Shown piece by piece: positions 1 to 7,190 of a stretch of DNA of 12,495 nt. A program made the translations under genes and the position numbers. The stretch's first letter is position 1; each line of letters opens with the position of its first letter. The notes under the pieces were generated by a model. The model was not told where the DNA came from, did not search any database, and saw nothing but the letters and a program-made list of their open reading frames with translations. The stretch spans positions 1 to 12,495 of the forward strand of contig SXRG01000090.1 of assembly GCA_005793645.1 (NCBI GenBank), read 5' to 3'. Source of the stretch: Burkholderiales bacterium (lineage in GTDB: Bacteria; Pseudomonadota; Gammaproteobacteria; Burkholderiales; Thiobacillaceae).

Positions 1-180
1 CCGATGATGGGTGGAATGCCGGGATCGATGGGTCCCATGGGAATGCCGGGTGGTCCGCAGCCCTTTGGTGGTCCGATGATGGGTCCCATGGGAGGTCCGG
101 GAATGCCTGGGGATCCGATGATGGGCGGGATGCCCGGAGGCCCGGGGATGTCGGGGCCAATGGGCCCGGCAGGTCCGGTG
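1..180 (+). repeat. Low-complexity Met-Gly-Pro repeat tract in the RTX gene
   Basis: About 60 codons encode nearly only Gly, Met and Pro. At DNA level the unit ccgatgatggg recurs at 1, 73 and 115, and gggtcccatggga recurs near 30 and 82, so the tract looks built from imperfect duplications. The repeat may extend left of the window. Parts read like collagen-type triplets (GPMGPAGP), but the Gly-X-Y register is not kept, so a collagen triple helix is unlikely. Confidence 0.75.
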
Positions 181-2655
181 CCAGTGCAGGCATTTGTTCC
201 GCAGCCCGGATACGTTCCACCGCCTCCCCCGCAGGACAACTCCTACAATCAGGGGCAGCCTGTGCAGCAGTCGTTCAGCGAAGTGCTGAACGCGACCACG
301 GGCAACGACGCCCTGGTTGGCGGCAGCGGGAATACCAGCTTCAGCATGGCGCAGGGGACCTCGCTGGGAGGCACGGATACGGTCGACGGTGGGCTTGGCA
401 CCGATCAACTGACATTCACCGAGCTGTCCAGCGTTAACATCAAGCTCGACATTACCAATGGCGAGAGCGGGAACTTCGTGGCAACGGTCAAGCAGGGGCT
501 GACGCCCAATGTTGGCGCTAGCGTCGCCACCATCACGAACACCTCTGTCGAACAGGTGTTCTTCCAGGCAGCAGGCAGTAATCAGCCCGAGGCGGTAGCG
601 CTGAACGGAAACGATGCGGAGGTGGCCTGGGTGGTGGTTGGAGCCAGTGCTAACGACACGATCAACCTTTCGGCGCTCACCGGTCACGTCGGCACGATAG
701 CGTTTGGCGCGGGCGGGAACGATACTATCACCGGCTCATCGGCCCAGGACAGGCTGTTCGGCGGCAACGGCGCTGATGTCATTCGGGCCGGAGAGGGTAG
801 TGATTCCGCCGTAGGAGGGGACGGGGACGACACCTTCGTTATCGTAGGCACGACAGCGGTAGGACAATATGCATCCGGTGACATCGCTGCGGGACTCTCA
901 GATGTTCTCAATCTGAGCACCTTGAACGGCCGCGCGACTTCCGAGGCAGTCGCGGGCGAAAGCGTTGACGGCGGGAACGGCAACGACACCCTGCACATCT
1001 ACGGCACGGTCAACATGGCCGGACTCAGCCTTGTCGGAATCGAGAACATCGTCATCCATTCGGACGTTACCTTCGCGGAAGGCCAGTTGTCCAGCATGGT
1101 CGGCCTGAGCAGCATCACCGGCGATGGCGGCAGTGCGCTACGCATCGCCGATGGCGGCGGCGGGCCCAACGATAACCTTTCTGGTATCGGTACGATAAGC
1201 AACTTGGGCCTGTTCGATGTGGCTGCTGGCGTAAATCCGACATTGAGCCAAACCAACATAAGTGGCATGGCTGCGTTTGCGAACAAGGGGGCTGTTCTGG
1301 CCAACAGCGGAACTCTGAACTTTGCTAACAAGAGTGTGTATGGCACGGGTACTGTGGGCGGTGCCAATGCTGGCACATGGAAAATCGGCGGTACTGACCT
1401 GGCGCAGGCGCTTAACGCCATGCACTCGTTCGTAGGTCTGCCAGTCACCCAATTTGCGAGGGCGCCAGGGCAACTGTCTGGAAATGCAACTTACCCAGGC
1501 CCTGGTTACCAAAACAACAACGACTATCCAGCGAGCCTGAACTATAACCTTGAAACGCTGGGTGTCGCTGCCGTCAATGTCTCGACCCTCACCGAATCCA
1601 ACCTTGGATTGATCGTTGGCAACCAGAGCCAAGCCGAGGTACTGGTAGGGGGTGTGGGTAATGATTTTGTTTTTGGCGGATCGCAAGGCGACACGGTAAG
1701 CACCGGGGAAGGGGCGCTGAATTTCGTGGTAAGCCGAGCAGGGAACGACAACATCGCCGGCGGCAACGGTACGGACTTTATCTCAATCGGGGCCGGGGAC
1801 GACACGGTCAACGCCGGGAATGGTCAGGATTTCGTCACCACCAGCGACATGAACGTCTCGAATGGTACGCTTAGCCTGCTGGACAACAATTCGGCAGGTA
1901 ACGACACCATCAATCTGGGCGACGGAAACGACTTCGTCCATGTGGGTGGTAATCTCCAGGCCACTGACCGGATTGATGGGGGAATTGGGAGCGATTACCT
2001 AGTCATCGGTGAGATGGGTGTGGGCGCAGCTACGGTCGTGTTCGATGCGACCACAGTCCTGAACATCGAGAACTTTATCTTCGAGAACTCGGCCAACGCA
2101 CGCAGCCTGACATTCAATGCCGCAACCATTTCGGATGGATCCTCGCTGACGGTGATTGCAGGGGGCTCTTCCGGGGCCATCACGCTCAACGCCGAGGCGG
2201 AAACAAACGCCAGCCTCGTGATCGCGAGCGCCGGCATCGGGGCGGACAACTTCACTGGCGGTGGCGGCAACGATACCCTGTGGGGCGGTGGCGGCAACGA
2301 TACCCTGCGGGGCAACGGCGGGCAGGACATCTTCAAGTTCTGGTATGGTCAGTATGAAGGCACAGATACTATCCAGGACTTCAGTCACGCCGACGACACG
2401 CTGGTGTTCAGCCGCACTACCTACCTAAGTGGTCAGGGTAGTGATGGACCGATCAGCACAAACATCTTCCACAGTGCGGCCAACGTCATTACGACCTCGA
2501 ATGTCAGCGGAAAGATGTTCTTGTACGACTCGGACAGCGGCGCGCTCTATTACGACGACGATGCTGGAAGTACGGCCGACAACTTGTTGCAAGTCGCCAC
2601 GCTGACCGGCAACCCGACCATTGATGTCACTGATATCGTTCTGGCGACATCCTGA
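1..2655 (+). CDS. RTX calcium-binding exoprotein, probable type I secretion substrate (5' partial)
   Basis: The reading frame is open to the left edge (codon 1 is Pro), so the true start lies upstream; residues here are numbered from the ATG at 4 (883 residues). Residues 1-60 are almost only Gly, Met and Pro, followed by a Pro-rich linker (VPPPPP at 71-76). Glycine/aspartate nonapeptide repeats of the GGxGxDxUx type occur near 236-280, 321-330, 549-611, 630-665 and 746-776 (e.g. GGGGNDTLW). Such repeats fold into calcium-loaded beta-rolls outside the cell. Residues 394-545 lack repeats. The last ~105 residues are aromatic and acidic, ending in a hydrophobic DIVL patch, typical of uncleaved C-terminal signals for type I export. 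No cysteine is visible, as is usual for this class. The adjoining outer membrane factor, exporter and adaptor genes are its likely export route. It could be a surface-layer protein, adhesin or other exoprotein; no protease or lipase active-site motif was recognised. RTX class is secure, biological role is not. Confidence 0.9.
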   Translation, partial: PMMGGMPGSMGPMGMPGGPQPFGGPMMGPMGGPGMPGDPMMGGMPGGPGMSGPMGPAGPVPVQAFVPQPGYVPPPPPQDNSYNQGQPVQQSFSEVLNATTGNDALVGGSGNTSFSMAQGTSLGGTDTVDGGLGTDQLTFTELSSVNIKLDITNGESGNFVATVKQGLTPNVGASVATITNTSVEQVFFQAAGSNQPEAVALNGNDAEVAWVVVGASANDTINLSALTGHVGTIAFGAGGNDTITGSSAQDRLFGGNGADVIRAGEGSDSAVGGDGDDTFVIVGTTAVGQYASGDIAAGLSDVLNLSTLNGRATSEAVAGESVDGGNGNDTLHIYGTVNMAGLSLVGIENIVIHSDVTFAEGQLSSMVGLSSITGDGGSALRIADGGGGPNDNLSGIGTISNLGLFDVAAGVNPTLSQTNISGMAAFANKGAVLANSGTLNFANKSVYGTGTVGGANAGTWKIGGTDLAQALNAMHSFVGLPVTQFARAPGQLSGNATYPGPGYQNNNDYPASLNYNLETLGVAAVNVSTLTESNLGLIVGNQSQAEVLVGGVGNDFVFGGSQGDTVSTGEGALNFVVSRAGNDNIAGGNGTDFISIGAGDDTVNAGNGQDFVTTSDMNVSNGTLSLLDNNSAGNDTINLGDGNDFVHVGGNLQATDRIDGGIGSDYLVIGEMGVGAATVVFDATTVLNIENFIFENSANARSLTFNAATISDGSSLTVIAGGSSGAITLNAEAETNASLVIASAGIGADNFTGGGGNDTLWGGGGNDTLRGNGGQDIFKFWYGQYEGTDTIQDFSHADDTLVFSRTTYLSGQGSDGPISTNIFHSAANVITTSNVSGKMFLYDSDSGALYYDDDAGSTADNLLQVATLTGNPTIDVTDIVLATS
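2257..2307 (+). repeat. Perfect 24-bp tandem repeat with 27-bp period (RTX nonapeptides)
   Basis: The 24 bases at 2257-2280 are repeated exactly at 2284-2307, separated by three bases, giving a 27-base period that encodes two copies of the nonapeptide GGGGNDTL plus one variable residue (W or R). The older RTX repeats in the same gene differ at the DNA level, so this pair looks like a recent duplication of one beta-roll turn. Confidence 0.85.
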
Positions 2656-2668
2656 CCTGTTTTTTTTC

Positions 2669-2672
2669 GGAG
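2669..2672 (+). promoter_or_regulatory. Ribosome binding site of the TolC-like gene
   Basis: GGAG lies 10 bases before the ATG at 2683, in the 27-base gap after the RTX stop. It supports that start and shows the gene has its own initiation signal. A run of eight T (2660-2667) precedes it without a preceding GC-rich stem, so it is not a convincing terminator. Confidence 0.6.
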
Positions 2673-2682
2673 AAAAACCAAC

Positions 2683-4113
2683 ATGACCCAATTCATCCTT
2701 AAGCCGATCGCTTTGGCCTGTGCCACACTTTTAGCCGGAGGCGCCCTCGCCGCCGATGTGGCAAAGAATCCTGACGCGGTGGCGCAGCAGTCAATACAAA
2801 CCGCAGCCAAGGCTGTGCCCGAGCCGCTTTCAGGGTTCCTGGCCGAGTTGCTCAAGACCGACCGGCGGATCAATTCTGCGCAAAGCGATCTCGATAAAGA
2901 GTCGCTCACCGCCAAGGCCAAGATGGGCGAGTGGTATCCCAACCTTAAACTCACGGCTTGGGCGGGCAAGGAACATATCAACAACGCGGGAACGACGGCC
3001 AATACGGATCTTGATCCGATCGAATATGACCTGGCCTTTACCCAACTGTTGTGGGATTTCGGCAAAACCTCCGCCGCCGTGCGGCAGGCGGATCTCAAGG
3101 TTAACAAGAAGCAGACCAGCCTTGGTAGCACGCGTCAGCAGGTGATGCTGGAGGCCGCAACGGCCTATGTGAACCTGTATCGCGCCCTGGAGGTTCAGAG
3201 TTATGCCAGCCGCTCCGAGGCGAGCCTGTACAGTCAGTTGCAGATGGAGCAGAAAAAGCTGGAAGCGGGCGCCGGCAAGGCCTCCGATGTGCAGCAGGCA
3301 CGCTCTACCCTGGCTGGTGCTTCTGCCCGTCGGGCGCGGGCGCAGCAGGCCGTGCAGCAGGCCAGCAACCGTTTCCTCAATGTGTTTGGCCGTTATCCGG
3401 CCCAGAGTTCCGGGATGCGCAAGCCGATGTTGCCGGATAATCTGCTACCGGCCAGCATGGATGACGCGATCAAGGTGGCGATGGAGCATAGCCCGACCTT
3501 GTCCAATGCACGCGTGGATATGAATGTGGAACGCGAGGCGGTGCGCGAGGAGCGCGCCAACTCATTCCTGCCCAAGCTGGAATTGCTGCATGACTACAAG
3601 CACAAGGATGATGTGTCCGGAACTAGCGGACTGAAGGTGGAAAACACCACCAAGATTCAACTGACCTGGGATGTGGATCTGGGCTTCTCCGGCCGGCACA
3701 AGGTGGCGGCGGCTGAATTTGGGGTGGCGAAAGCCAGTTCAGACCTGACTGACAGCGAGCGCAATGTCACTGAGCAGGTGCGTAACGCCTGGCAGTCGCT
3801 GGATATTGCCAAGCGTACCAAGGGCTATCTCGATCAGCAGGTCGATGCGGGAGAGAAGTTCCTCGAACTGGCGCGTAAGGAACAGCAGGCCGGCAAGCGT
3901 TCGCTGCTGGATGTGCTGACCGGTGAAACCGCGTATATGAATGCATTGTCCGATGCGGCCTCGGCTGATGCAGACATCCTGCTGTCGGCATACAACCTGC
4001 TCAATGTTATGGGCGTACTGAGCGAGGATGCCGTGACTCGTCTGCCGGCGGGGGCCAAGGCCGCAGAGCAAACCGGGCCGGAGACCATCAAGACAGCAGC
4101 TTTGCCTAACTGA
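2683..4113 (+). CDS. TolC-family outer membrane factor of the type I secretion system
   Basis: This 476-residue protein is the probable outer membrane channel through which the RTX protein leaves the cell. Residues 1-23 form a Sec signal peptide with a likely cut after ALA (23|24). The mature part shows the two-fold repeat of the TolC/OEP family: a first half with the conserved LLWDFGKT turn (122-129) and the helix motif GAGKASDVQQA (196-206), and a second half with matching elements ending in AGKRSLLDVLTGE (403-415). The length fits the family (about 420-490). Long Ala/Gln/Glu-rich helical stretches match the periplasmic tunnel. It starts 27 bases after the RTX stop, so the two are probably co-transcribed. 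A strong hairpin follows the gene. The C-terminal ~25 residues are Ala/Pro-rich and probably unstructured. Alternatives such as a metal- or drug-efflux channel are less likely given the neighbours. Confidence 0.93.
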   Translation: MTQFILKPIALACATLLAGGALAADVAKNPDAVAQQSIQTAAKAVPEPLSGFLAELLKTDRRINSAQSDLDKESLTAKAKMGEWYPNLKLTAWAGKEHINNAGTTANTDLDPIEYDLAFTQLLWDFGKTSAAVRQADLKVNKKQTSLGSTRQQVMLEAATAYVNLYRALEVQSYASRSEASLYSQLQMEQKKLEAGAGKASDVQQARSTLAGASARRARAQQAVQQASNRFLNVFGRYPAQSSGMRKPMLPDNLLPASMDDAIKVAMEHSPTLSNARVDMNVEREAVREERANSFLPKLELLHDYKHKDDVSGTSGLKVENTTKIQLTWDVDLGFSGRHKVAAAEFGVAKASSDLTDSERNVTEQVRNAWQSLDIAKRTKGYLDQQVDAGEKFLELARKEQQAGKRSLLDVLTGETAYMNALSDAASADADILLSAYNLLNVMGVLSEDAVTRLPAGAKAAEQTGPETIKTAALPN

Positions 4114-4129
4114 TCGAAACTGGCATGAT

Positions 4130-4164
4130 ATAAAGGGACGGCGCGTGATGCGCCGTCCCTTTAT
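4130..4164 (+). terminator. Perfect hairpin between the outer membrane factor and exporter genes (terminator or attenuator)
   Basis: AAAGGGACGGCGC (4132-4144) pairs perfectly with GCGCCGTCCCTTT (4150-4162) around a 5-base loop GTGAT; two further A-T/T-A pairs extend the stem to 15 bp. Only a short T-rich stretch (TTTATTT, 4160-4166) follows, partly inside the stem, so termination may be incomplete. It lies 16 bases after the outer membrane factor stop and 13 bases before the exporter start. It may end part of the RTX-outer membrane factor transcripts, protect their 3' end, or both. Confidence 0.7.
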
Positions 4165-4177
4165 TTGAAACGCCGGA

Positions 4178-5920
4178 ATGAAATCCATACTGAAACTCCT
4201 GCTGACCCATCCCGGACGCTTTGCCGAGCTCCTGGGGGCGACCTTTTTTATCCACCTTCTGGGGTTGTCCGGGACGCTGTTTGTCATCCTGGTGTTCAAC
4301 AATTACCTGCCCTATGGGGTTAATGCCACACTGGTGACGCTGGCCATCGGCGCAATCATTGCTTCGCTGGCCGAGGCGGCCTTTCGGTCAGTGCGCCAGC
4401 GTCTTTCGGCGGATTTGTTTGCACCATCACTCAGCAGAATCGCCAAGGGGGTGTATGGATCGCTGACCGGTGCCCGGCTGACGGCCCTGAACGGCTTGAC
4501 CCCGGCACGGCGACACGAGGCCTTGCGTGGGTTGGACACGCTGGAACAACTGGCCTCGCCGGCCACGGTAGGTGCCTTATTGGACGCACCTTTTGCCCTG
4601 ATCGCGCTGGTGGCACTGTTTATGATTGATCCCTGGCTGTGCCTGATCGCCCTGATTGCGCTGGTGTTGGCCTGGCTAACCATTGCCGCAGGCCGTCCTC
4701 GTCTGCGTCGTCTGGCCAGGGAAGTCGCCGAGCATGATGCCGGCGCACGCGCCCTAGCGACGACGGCGATCGAGCAGCCGGATACAGTGCGCGTATTCAA
4801 TGCACAAACCCGCCTGGGTGCTGCCTGGGAACAGGTGCGAGGCCGCTGGTTACAGGCACGGAGTACCAGCGCGGCCGCGGCCGCAGGTAGCCAGACCCTG
4901 ACCGGGACGCTGTCGGCCTGGCAGGGCACGGCGATTATCGGGGTGGGCGCGTTGTCGGCTACCACAGGGGATCTCTCCACCGGCGCGCTGATCGGTGCCA
5001 ATATCCTGGCGGCGCGGACCCTGGCGCCGATGCTGAGATTGGCGAGCCTGGCCGAATTGTTTGCGCGTGCTGATCTGGCCGAACAGCAGCTTACTGAGTT
5101 GCTGAAGCTGCCACACGAGGCCGAGTCCGGCAGCGAGCTGCGCGAGTACGGTGGTGGCCTGGAACTGGCGGACATGGCGTTTGCATACCCGGGCATGGCC
5201 ATGCCATTGTTTGAACACCTGAGTGTACGCCTGACGTCCGGGATGGCGTTAGGCGTTATCGGCAGCAACGGCAGCGGTAAAACCACTCTGGCCCGTCTGA
5301 TCTGCGGCCTGGTCGAGTCCAGTCGCGGCCAGGTGCTGGTGGACGGTACCGATCTGCGCCAGATGAATCCGGCCTGGTGGCGGCGACAGGTGAGCTATCT
5401 GCCGCAGGAACCTGCCTTCATCGATGCTACGGTGCTGGATAATCTGCGCATGGCAAACCCGGATCTGGACGACGAGCGCCTGAACGCGATCGTGCGCACC
5501 GCCGGTCTGCGGACCTGGCTGGACAACACCCCGCAAGGATTGGACACTCCGTTGCGAGAGGGCGGCCGGACGCTGGCCGTGGGTGTGCGCAAGCGACTGG
5601 CACTCGCGCGAGCGTTGGCCACAAACGGTCGCTTGGCGGTATTCGACGAACCGACCGACGCCCTGGATGACGAGGGGCGACTGGCCCTGTATGCGGTACT
5701 GAATACCTTGCGTGCCCACGGTTCCACCCTGGTGGTTCTCACGCATGATCCGCATATCTTGCGTGGAGTGGATTGGGTATTGGATCTGCGCGTCAAACCG
5801 GTGCCACGCCTGTATCCGGTGACGCAGTCGGCCACATTCACGCCTGGTGACGCCTCGTTCCCGCCGGTTGAACAGAACGACAACGATGAGGATGGCGAAG
5901 ATGCAAGCACCCATCCCTAA
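4178..5920 (+). CDS. Type I secretion ABC exporter (permease fused to ATPase)
   Basis: This 580-residue inner membrane protein should power export of the RTX protein. A membrane domain fills about residues 15-300 (clear hydrophobic segments at 22-42, 51-68, 137-172 and 250-290) and a nucleotide-binding domain 325-540. Visible motifs are Walker A GSNGSGKTT (362-370), Q-loop Q410, Walker B LAVFDEP (486-492) and H-loop H523. The ABC signature is unusual: LAVGV (466-470) where LSGGQ is expected, although the flanking EGGR and KRLALARAL fit. There is no N-terminal C39 peptidase or C39-like domain, so it resembles the PrtD/HasD/RsaD subgroup, in which the substrate keeps its C-terminal signal. The tail (566-580) is strongly acidic and lies where the next gene overlaps. 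No strong Shine-Dalgarno precedes the ATG (only CCGGA touching it), so initiation may be weak. Confidence 0.93.
   Translation: MKSILKLLLTHPGRFAELLGATFFIHLLGLSGTLFVILVFNNYLPYGVNATLVTLAIGAIIASLAEAAFRSVRQRLSADLFAPSLSRIAKGVYGSLTGARLTALNGLTPARRHEALRGLDTLEQLASPATVGALLDAPFALIALVALFMIDPWLCLIALIALVLAWLTIAAGRPRLRRLAREVAEHDAGARALATTAIEQPDTVRVFNAQTRLGAAWEQVRGRWLQARSTSAAAAAGSQTLTGTLSAWQGTAIIGVGALSATTGDLSTGALIGANILAARTLAPMLRLASLAELFARADLAEQQLTELLKLPHEAESGSELREYGGGLELADMAFAYPGMAMPLFEHLSVRLTSGMALGVIGSNGSGKTTLARLICGLVESSRGQVLVDGTDLRQMNPAWWRRQVSYLPQEPAFIDATVLDNLRMANPDLDDERLNAIVRTAGLRTWLDNTPQGLDTPLREGGRTLAVGVRKRLALARALATNGRLAVFDEPTDALDDEGRLALYAVLNTLRAHGSTLVVLTHDPHILRGVDWVLDLRVKPVPRLYPVTQSATFTPGDASFPPVEQNDNDEDGEDASTHP
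5888..5891 (+). promoter_or_regulatory. Ribosome binding site that decides the HlyD-like start
   Basis: GAGG inside the exporter's last codons is 9 bases before the ATG at 5901. The alternative in-frame ATGs at 5847, 5886 and 5892 have no comparable signal at suitable spacing, which favours 5901. Confidence 0.5.
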
Positions 5921-7187
5921 CCACGCCTCGGCCTGGCATCGGGCACTGAATGCCCGGTTATTTGGCTATGTTCTTGCCCTTTCCGTGTTGGCATTTCTGA
6001 TCTGGGCGACCTATGCGCCGCTGGATATGGTCAGTGGCGCCCAGGGTGAGGTAATCCCGGCCACGCAGGTGAAGATGGTGCAGCACCTGGAGGGTGGTAT
6101 CGTTTCAGAGATCCATGTCAAGGAAGGCGACCGGGTGGCGCGTGACCAGCCCCTTATCGTGCTGGAATCGACGACATCGACGGCCGATGTGGGCGAGCTG
6201 CGTGTACATATTGGTAGCCTGGTTGGTGAGGTGGAGCGTTTGCAGATGGAAGCAGCAGGGCGTGAAACGCTGGCCCTGTCCAGCGCTGTTCCAGCGCATC
6301 TGGCTAAGGAGGCGCAGGCGCTGTTCGCCAGCCGGCGTGCCAATTTGCAGGCCAGTTTGCGCACCCAGCAAGAGGTTATCGCCCAGCGCGAACATGCCAT
6401 TAAGGAGATATCGGCGCGCATCAGCAACACGCGCAACGAAATCAAACTGATCCACGAGCAGGTTGCCATCAGCGACAAGCTGCTCAAGGAGCAAATCACC
6501 TCCAAGATGGAACATTTGGCGCTGCAACGGCAAGAATCTGCACTCAAAAGCCGATTGGAGGAGGATCAAGCCATGATCAAACGGCTGGAGTCATCCATTG
6601 CCGAGTCGCAGGCGCAACTGATCGCTATCCAGCAAGGTTATCGTCAACAGGTCAACAGCGATCTGGCGCGTGCGACGCGCGAGCTTTCCGAGATACGCGA
6701 GCGGGTTGGCAAACATACCGATATGCAGCGTCGCGCTGTGTTGCGTGCCCCGGTCAACGGTGTGGTGAAGGTTCTTCATGTCGCGACGCGTGGGGGCGTG
6801 GTACAGCCTGGCCAGACGGTGGCCGAGATCGTCCCGTCGGGTGATTTGCTGGTCATCGAAGCCAAGTTGCCAGTCCAGGAGATCGGCTATGTGAAACTCA
6901 GGCAGCGCGCCTCGGTGCGTCTGATGTCAGCCGACTCGGCGCGCTTTGGGCGTCTGGAGGGTGAGGTGGCTCATGTCAGTCCGGATTCGATCGTCACCGA
7001 GAAGGGGGCTTTTTACAAAGTGCGCGTCGAGACCGAGGCCGATCGTTTCCGGCAGGGCGGTAACGAATACCGCCTGGTACCCGGTGTGCAGGTCGATGTC
7101 GCTATCGTCACTGGCCAGCGCACGGTGCTGGAATATCTGCTGGCACCCTTCATGTCGGGTAGCGATCGGGCCTTACAGGAACACTGA
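5901..7187 (+). CDS. HlyD-family membrane fusion protein (periplasmic adaptor)
   Basis: The 428-residue adaptor should bridge the ABC exporter and the TolC-like channel. From the ATG at 5901 it has a short cytoplasmic N-terminus, one transmembrane helix (about 20-38), then the first half of a lipoyl/barrel-sandwich domain (49-90, with the family hallmark VQHLEGGIVSEI at 60-71), a long alpha-helical coiled coil (about 95-275), the second lipoyl half (LRAPVNGVVK, 281-290) and a C-terminal beta-barrel (about 310-410). The end, LEYLLAPFMSGSDRALQEH, is typical of adaptors for RTX proteases, lipases and adhesins (PrtE/LapC style). Length matches the family. The gene overlaps the exporter by 20 bases, so translation is likely coupled. 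It ends 3 bases before the stop codon of the convergent alanine dehydrogenase gene, with no terminator seen between them. Confidence 0.93.
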   Translation: MQAPIPNHASAWHRALNARLFGYVLALSVLAFLIWATYAPLDMVSGAQGEVIPATQVKMVQHLEGGIVSEIHVKEGDRVARDQPLIVLESTTSTADVGELRVHIGSLVGEVERLQMEAAGRETLALSSAVPAHLAKEAQALFASRRANLQASLRTQQEVIAQREHAIKEISARISNTRNEIKLIHEQVAISDKLLKEQITSKMEHLALQRQESALKSRLEEDQAMIKRLESSIAESQAQLIAIQQGYRQQVNSDLARATRELSEIRERVGKHTDMQRRAVLRAPVNGVVKVLHVATRGGVVQPGQTVAEIVPSGDLLVIEAKLPVQEIGYVKLRQRASVRLMSADSARFGRLEGEVAHVSPDSIVTEKGAFYKVRVETEADRFRQGGNEYRLVPGVQVDVAIVTGQRTVLEYLLAPFMSGSDRALQEH

Positions 7188-7190
7188 GGG

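Noticed and set aside
1..180. Collagen-like domain
   Set aside because: Glycine does not recur at every third residue for any useful length; only short GPMGPAGP-like pieces fit.
4..300. LapA-like periplasmic retention module with a LapG cleavage site
   Set aside because: No xAAG-type di-alanine cleavage motif is visible in the N-terminal part present, and no LapD/LapG genes are nearby; the real N-terminus is outside the window, so this cannot be fully excluded.
1138..1686. A 182-codon minus-strand frame within the RTX gene
   Set aside because: It covers the repeat-free part of the RTX protein, where the plus frame continues uninterrupted into more RTX repeats; the antisense product shows no domain.
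2656..2682. T-run between the RTX and outer membrane factor genes as a terminator
   Set aside because: Eight T occur, but no GC-rich stem precedes them; only a weak TTTTT/AAAAA pairing is possible.
2683..2760. Lipoprotein signal on the outer membrane factor
   Set aside because: C13 is preceded by A-L-A, not a proper lipobox, and an ALA|AD signal peptidase I site follows at 23/24.
2550..3131. A 193-codon minus-strand frame across the RTX/outer membrane factor junction
   Set aside because: It overlaps two well-supported genes, shows no family motif, and its composition is that of a frame shadow.
4312..5286. A 324-codon open frame on the minus strand opposite the exporter gene
   Set aside because: It mirrors the exporter's coding strand, its product is Ala/Ser/Arg-rich with no recognisable motif, and the plus-strand gene has clear ABC motifs. 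Long antisense frames are common in G+C-rich genes.
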